A DNA stretch of 64,000 nucleotides. It comes from CBDEGK01 sp965237855. Lineage in GTDB: Bacteria > Pseudomonadota > Gammaproteobacteria > Pseudomonadales > Halieaceae. Both the position numbers and the translations under genes were made by a program. Shown here one piece after another: positions 60,422-64,000 of this stretch. Numbering within the stretch: the first letter of the stretch is position 1; every line of letters begins with the position of its first letter. The stretch covers positions 248,001 through 312,000 of the forward strand of contig CBDEGK010000002.1 of the NCBI GenBank assembly GCA_965237855.1. The letters are read 5' to 3'. The notes beneath the pieces were generated by a model. It saw only the letters and a list, made by a program, of their open reading frames with translations, made no database searches and had not been told where the DNA came from.

Positions 60422-60495
60422 AAAACTGACCCACTAAAACTCTCTCACTAAAACCGACCCGCTAGAACTCTCCATCAAAACCGACCCATTAGAAA
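60422..60495. repeat. Short degenerate tandem repeat (about 28 bp, 2.6 copies)
   Basis: AAACTGACCCACTA (60423), AAACCGACCCGCTA (60451) and AAACCGACCCATTA (60478) recur 28 and 27 bp apart, with CTCTC/CTCC-containing spacers. Fills the gap between the ligase and aldehyde dehydrogenase genes. No function seen; slippage product possible. Confidence 0.6.
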
Positions 60496-62009
60496 AAGCC
60501 GAGCGGGTTTACATCGTGGCTCACCAGCAGGTTCTTGGTTTGCTGGTAATGCTCCAGGGCCATTTTGTGTGTCTCCCGACCGATGCCAGATTTCTTGTAA
60601 CCGCCGAAAGCGGCGTGGGCTGGGTAGGCGTGATAACAATTCATCCAGACGCGTCCGGCCTTGATAGCGCGGCCCATCCGAAACGCGCGATTGGTATCTC
60701 GCGTCCACACACCGGCACCCAGGCCGTACTCCGTGTCGTTGGCAATGGCCAACGCCTCGGCTTCATCGGTAAACGTGGTGACGCCCAGTGTCGGACCGAA
60801 GATCTCTTCCTGGAACACCCGCATATCGTTGGTGCCTTTCAACAGGGTGGGCTCGATGTAGTAGCCCCCCGCAATATCACTACCAACCACGGCCTGGTTG
60901 CCGCCAAACAGGAACTCGGCGCCGTCCTGGCGGGCGATCTCCATGTAGGTCATGATCTTGTCAAATTGCTCTTTGGAAGCCTGGGCGCCCACCATGGTAT
61001 CCGTGTCCAGCGGATTGCCCTGCTTAATGTTCTTGGCGCGCTCGAGTACGCGCTCAATGAACTCAGGATAAATGCTCTCCTGCACCAGTGCCCGCGAAGG
61101 ACAGGTGCAAACCTCGCCCTGGTTGAAGAAGCCAAGCAACAGCCCCTCGATGCACTTGCTGACAAACTCATCTTCCTGTGCCATCACGTCTTCAAAATAG
61201 ATATTGGGTGATTTCCCCCCCAGTTCAACCGTTGAGGGAATCATGTTTTTTGCTGCGTTGGCCAGAATTTTATGGCCGACCACGGTGGAACCGGTAAAGG
61301 CGATTTTTGCGATTCGATCGCTACTGGCCAGGGCCTCGCCGATTTCACTGCCGTAGCCATTGAGAATATTGACCACACCTGCGGGCAGCAGATCAGCAAT
61401 CATCTCCATCGCGACAAGAATTGAACAAGGTGTTTGTTCCGCGGGCTTGAGGATCACGCAGTTGCCCGCCGCCAGGGCCGGCGCCAATTTCCAGCTCGCC
61501 ATCAACAAGGGAAAATTCCAGGGGATAATTTGTCCAACCACCCCGAGCGGTTCATGGAAATGGTAAGAGACGGTATTCGCGTCGATCTCGGTGGCACTGC
61601 CCTCCTGGGCGCGGATACAACCGGCGAAGTAGCGGAAGTGGTCGACCATGAGTGGAATGTCGGCATTGAGGGTTTCACGAATGCCTTTACCGTTCTCCCA
61701 GGTTTCAACATAAGCCAGGGTTTCCAGGTTGGTTTCCAGTCGGTCAGCCACTTTCAGCAGCACATTGGAGCGCTCTGTAGCAGATGTTTTGCCCCAGGCA
61801 TCCGCGGCGCCGTGAGCTGCGTCAAGCGCCATTCTCAGATCGGCGACACTTGAACGCGGTATTTCGCAGAATACCTCACCGGTTACCGGCGTAATATTGT
61901 CAAAATACTTGCCCTCGGCAGGGGGCACCCATTCGCCGCCTATAAAGTTTTCATAGCGGCTTTTGAAATTAAAAATGGCTTCATCACTTCCGGGCATGGC
62001 GTACAACAT
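60489..62009 (-). CDS. NAD-dependent aldehyde dehydrogenase (AcoD/ExaC/AldB-like)
   Basis: 506 residues from the ATG at 62009 (GGAGAA upstream; an in-frame upstream extension of 34 codons is unlike the family). The active-site Cys is in FFNQGEVCTCPSRALVQESI and the Glu in VELGGKSPNIYF; IPWNFPLLMASWKLAPALAA and AYPAHAAFGGYKKSGIGRET are marks of the acetaldehyde dehydrogenase II subgroup (AcoD of Cupriavidus, ExaC of pseudomonads), with similar total length. Oxidises acetaldehyde or chloroacetaldehyde-like aldehydes to acids. Divergent from the crotonase gene; ligase gene downstream on the same strand. Confidence 0.93.
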   Translation of the reverse strand: MLYAMPGSDEAIFNFKSRYENFIGGEWVPPAEGKYFDNITPVTGEVFCEIPRSSVADLRMALDAAHGAADAWGKTSATERSNVLLKVADRLETNLETLAYVETWENGKGIRETLNADIPLMVDHFRYFAGCIRAQEGSATEIDANTVSYHFHEPLGVVGQIIPWNFPLLMASWKLAPALAAGNCVILKPAEQTPCSILVAMEMIADLLPAGVVNILNGYGSEIGEALASSDRIAKIAFTGSTVVGHKILANAAKNMIPSTVELGGKSPNIYFEDVMAQEDEFVSKCIEGLLLGFFNQGEVCTCPSRALVQESIYPEFIERVLERAKNIKQGNPLDTDTMVGAQASKEQFDKIMTYMEIARQDGAEFLFGGNQAVVGSDIAGGYYIEPTLLKGTNDMRVFQEEIFGPTLGVTTFTDEAEALAIANDTEYGLGAGVWTRDTNRAFRMGRAIKAGRVWMNCYHAYPAHAAFGGYKKSGIGRETHKMALEHYQQTKNLLVSHDVNPLGFF

Positions 62010-62145
62010 GGCAATTCTCCAGTGTGCAACGGGGCTGGTACAGAAGAAAAGCATAGTGCAATATCGGCCAAGCATCCACATCAGCAGCTTACACTGCCAA
62101 CTTTGTGGCATAATCTATGTCAATTCTATTTGTGGATCTTGTAAT

Positions 62146-62829
62146 ATGGACTACCAACTTACCGACGACGTCGCCATTCTTCATTTTGATGACGGCAAGG
62201 CCAACGCCGTCAGTCACGATTTTATCGACAGCATGAATGACGGCCTGGGCCGGGCAGAGAAAGAGGCCAAAGCAGTCATTATTCGCGGTCGGGAGGGCCT
62301 GCTGTCGGGCGGTTTCGATCTCAACGAATTCAAGAAAGGCCCCGCAGAAACCAGAGAACTGGCCACTCGTGGCGTGGACCTGTTTATTCGCATGTACGCC
62401 CATCCCCAAGCCCTGCTGATCGCCTGTACCGGGCACGCTGTCGCTGCGGGCGCCTTCCTGCTGCTGACCGCCGACAACCGCATTGGTGTTGCGGGTGATT
62501 TCAAGATCTGCCTGCCGGAAACCGCCATCGGCATGACCATACCCACCGCATTGCAGCCCTTGTGCACTGGCCGCCTGTCGCCCCGCTTCCTGACGGCAGC
62601 AGTGATACAGGCCCAGGCCTTCGATCCGGAAACCGCTGTCGCGGCTGGCTTTCTCGATGAAGTGGTGAGCGCCGAGGAAGTCGATGCGCGCACCATGGAA
62701 CTGGCGCTCCGAATGGCGCAGCTACCGGCCAAACCCTACAGGGAAAATAAACTCTACACGCGTAAGGATGCGCTGGAGATCATGCATCGGGAAATGGAGA
62801 TCTTCCGCAAGAGCGGCAGCCTTCAGTAG
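62146..62829 (+). CDS. Crotonase (enoyl-CoA hydratase/isomerase) family protein
   Basis: 227 residues from the ATG at 62146. Short for the family (250-260). AILHFDDGKANAVSHDFIDS, LSGGFDLNEF, ACTGHAVAAGAFLLLTADNR and LPETAIGMTIPTALQPLC are crotonase-like. Acidic residues usual for hydratase activity are not evident (GAFLLLTADN where EExxD is common), so isomerase, hydrolase or decarboxylase activity is possible. Starts 136 bp from the divergent aldehyde dehydrogenase; overlaps the convergent acyl-CoA dehydrogenase by 7 bp. Confidence 0.85.
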   Translation: MDYQLTDDVAILHFDDGKANAVSHDFIDSMNDGLGRAEKEAKAVIIRGREGLLSGGFDLNEFKKGPAETRELATRGVDLFIRMYAHPQALLIACTGHAVAAGAFLLLTADNRIGVAGDFKICLPETAIGMTIPTALQPLCTGRLSPRFLTAAVIQAQAFDPETAVAAGFLDEVVSAEEVDARTMELALRMAQLPAKPYRENKLYTRKDALEIMHREMEIFRKSGSLQ

Positions 62830-63983
62830 GATCGCGGCATTCCCAGCTCGTGTTCACCCAGGTAAGACAAGATCAGGTTGGTAGATATCGGGGCAATTTG
62901 ATAGAGGCGGGTCTCGCGGAATTTGCGCTCGACATCGTATTCCTCGGCCAGGCCATAACCACCGTGGGTCTGGATGCAGGTATCGCCAGCCGCCCAGGAA
63001 GCTTCCGAGGCTAACAGCTTAGCCATATTGGCTTCGGCGCCGCAGTTTTCGCCGGCGTCATACAGCGCAGCTGCCTTACCCACCATCAATTCCGCCGCCT
63101 CGGTTTGAACATAGGCCCGGGCGATCGGGAACTGTACGCCCTGGTTCTGGCCGATGGGTCGGCCGAACACTTCCCGCTCGCAGGCATAGTTGGTCGCTGT
63201 TTTGATAAACCAACGGGCGTCGCCGATACACTCTGAGGCAATCAGGATGCGTTCGGCGTTCATACCCGAAAGGATATAGCGAAAACCCTTACCCTCCTCT
63301 CCCAGCAGGTTTTCCGCGGGGACCTCCAGGTTGTCGAAAAACAATTCTGTAGTCGCATGGTTGAGCATTGTGCGAATCGGCTTGATGGTCAGACCATTGC
63401 CCACCGCGTCACGCATATCGACGACAAACACCGACAAACCCTCGGTTTTCTTGGCGACTTCCGCCAAGGGGGTGGTGCGAACCAGCAGGATCATCAGGTC
63501 AGAATGTTCAGCGCGCGAAATCCACACTTTCTGCCCATTGACGATGTACTTGTCGCCCTCACGCACGGCGCTGGTGGTAATGCTGGTGGTATCGGTGCCC
63601 GCTGTGGGCTCTGTTACCCCAAAAGCCTGCAGTCGCAATTCGCCGCTGGCAATGCCCGGCAGGTACCTGGCTTTCTGCTCTTCGCTGCCATGGCGCAACA
63701 GGGTGCCCATGGTATACATCTGGGCGTGACAGGCGGCTGCATTGGCCCCCCGCTCGTGAATGGCCTTCAAGATTTCCAGTGCAATCGTTAACGAAAGGCC
63801 ACTGCCGCCATACTCCACGGGAATCAGGCTGGCCAGCAGACCCGCTTCGGTCAGCGCCTGTACAAATTCCGTTGGGTATTCCCGTTCCCGGTCTTTGGCA
63901 CGCCAGTATTCACCCGGGTAATTGGCACAAATCTGCCCGACCGTGCCCCTGATCTGATCGACTAATTCCCACTGCTCACTCAT
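62823..63983 (-). CDS. Acyl-CoA dehydrogenase
   Basis: 386 residues, typical length. FAD-binding motif LQAFGVTEPTAGTDTTSITT, WISRAEHSDLMILLVRT, the flavin-contacting RILIASECIGDARWFIKTAT and the catalytic C-terminal part ASWAAGDTCIQTHGGYGLAE. The end (KFRETRLYQIAPISTNLILS) is that of short/medium-chain enzymes. Oxidises an acyl-CoA to a 2-enoyl-CoA; electron transfer to ETF. Possibly the upstream step of the crotonase on the other strand. The gene begins 17 bases before the window end. Confidence 0.94.
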   Translation of the reverse strand: MSEQWELVDQIRGTVGQICANYPGEYWRAKDREREYPTEFVQALTEAGLLASLIPVEYGGSGLSLTIALEILKAIHERGANAAACHAQMYTMGTLLRHGSEEQKARYLPGIASGELRLQAFGVTEPTAGTDTTSITTSAVREGDKYIVNGQKVWISRAEHSDLMILLVRTTPLAEVAKKTEGLSVFVVDMRDAVGNGLTIKPIRTMLNHATTELFFDNLEVPAENLLGEEGKGFRYILSGMNAERILIASECIGDARWFIKTATNYACEREVFGRPIGQNQGVQFPIARAYVQTEAAELMVGKAAALYDAGENCGAEANMAKLLASEASWAAGDTCIQTHGGYGLAEEYDVERKFRETRLYQIAPISTNLILSYLGEHELGMPRSY

Positions 63984-64000
63984 AAACTGGCACCTTCAAC

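Overview
The window looks like chromosome from an aerobic, probably marine gammaproteobacterium. Halieaceae/Cellvibrionales-type bacteria are the best guess (inference; there is no rRNA or marker tree here). The reasons are the many acyl-CoA dehydrogenases, enoyl-CoA hydratases, SDRs, MaoC proteins and CoA-transferase, a Rieske oxygenase, a carotenoid oxygenase, and gammaproteobacterial-type pyk and ppa.

Layout. (1) 1-6.6 kb: an operon of tightly overlapping plus-strand genes: a fused indolepyruvate ferredoxin oxidoreductase (5' end outside the window), two small MaoC/hot-dog dehydratases, a CaiB/BaiF CoA-transferase, a small membrane protein and a methyltransferase. (2) 6.8-17.1 kb: one huge lipoprotein made of about 36 bacterial Ig-like (Big_2-type) domains, broken by a single in-frame TAG at 14254. 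(3) 17.1-22.0 kb: pyruvate kinase, a TetR regulator divergent from a carotenoid oxygenase, a YSC84/SYLF protein and an SDR. (4) 22.1-33.5 kb: a mosaic island beginning at tRNA-Arg(ACG). It holds an IS481 element, a tRNA-type integrase with an AlpA-like protein, a 700-bp hairpin-rich non-coding segment, a second integrase split by an IS66 element (8-bp target duplication visible), a small protein resembling an isolated core-binding domain, an IS6 remnant, a complete Tn3-family transposon with 41-bp perfect inverted repeats, and a TetR stub. (5) 33.6-64 kb: core and accessory catabolism. Here lie ppa, an APH-like kinase with an acyl-CoA dehydrogenase, an omega-aminotransferase with a divergent LysR, a NylB-like hydrolase, a YjiH-type membrane protein (broken by TAG), a penicillin-acylase-like lipoprotein, a MarR-controlled SDR/LLM/crotonase cluster, an NCS2 permease, a 2OG-Fe(II) oxygenase, a frameshifted DUF1214-type protein, a SnoaL protein, a TetR-controlled Rieske dioxygenase operon, a GT41/SPINDLY-like protein, a propionyl-CoA-synthetase-like ligase, an AcoD/ExaC-like aldehyde dehydrogenase, a crotonase and an acyl-CoA dehydrogenase.

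Together the catabolic genes suggest growth on organic acids, branched or aromatic compounds and amines through CoA thioesters; no single complete pathway can be read from the window. The most unusual parts are the giant repeat lipoprotein with a higher-order repeat and a premature amber stop, and the island with its hairpin array and two recombinase modules. Four genes are broken by single events (two in-frame TAGs, two frameshifts). All functional assignments rest on motif recognition by eye; no database search was possible.
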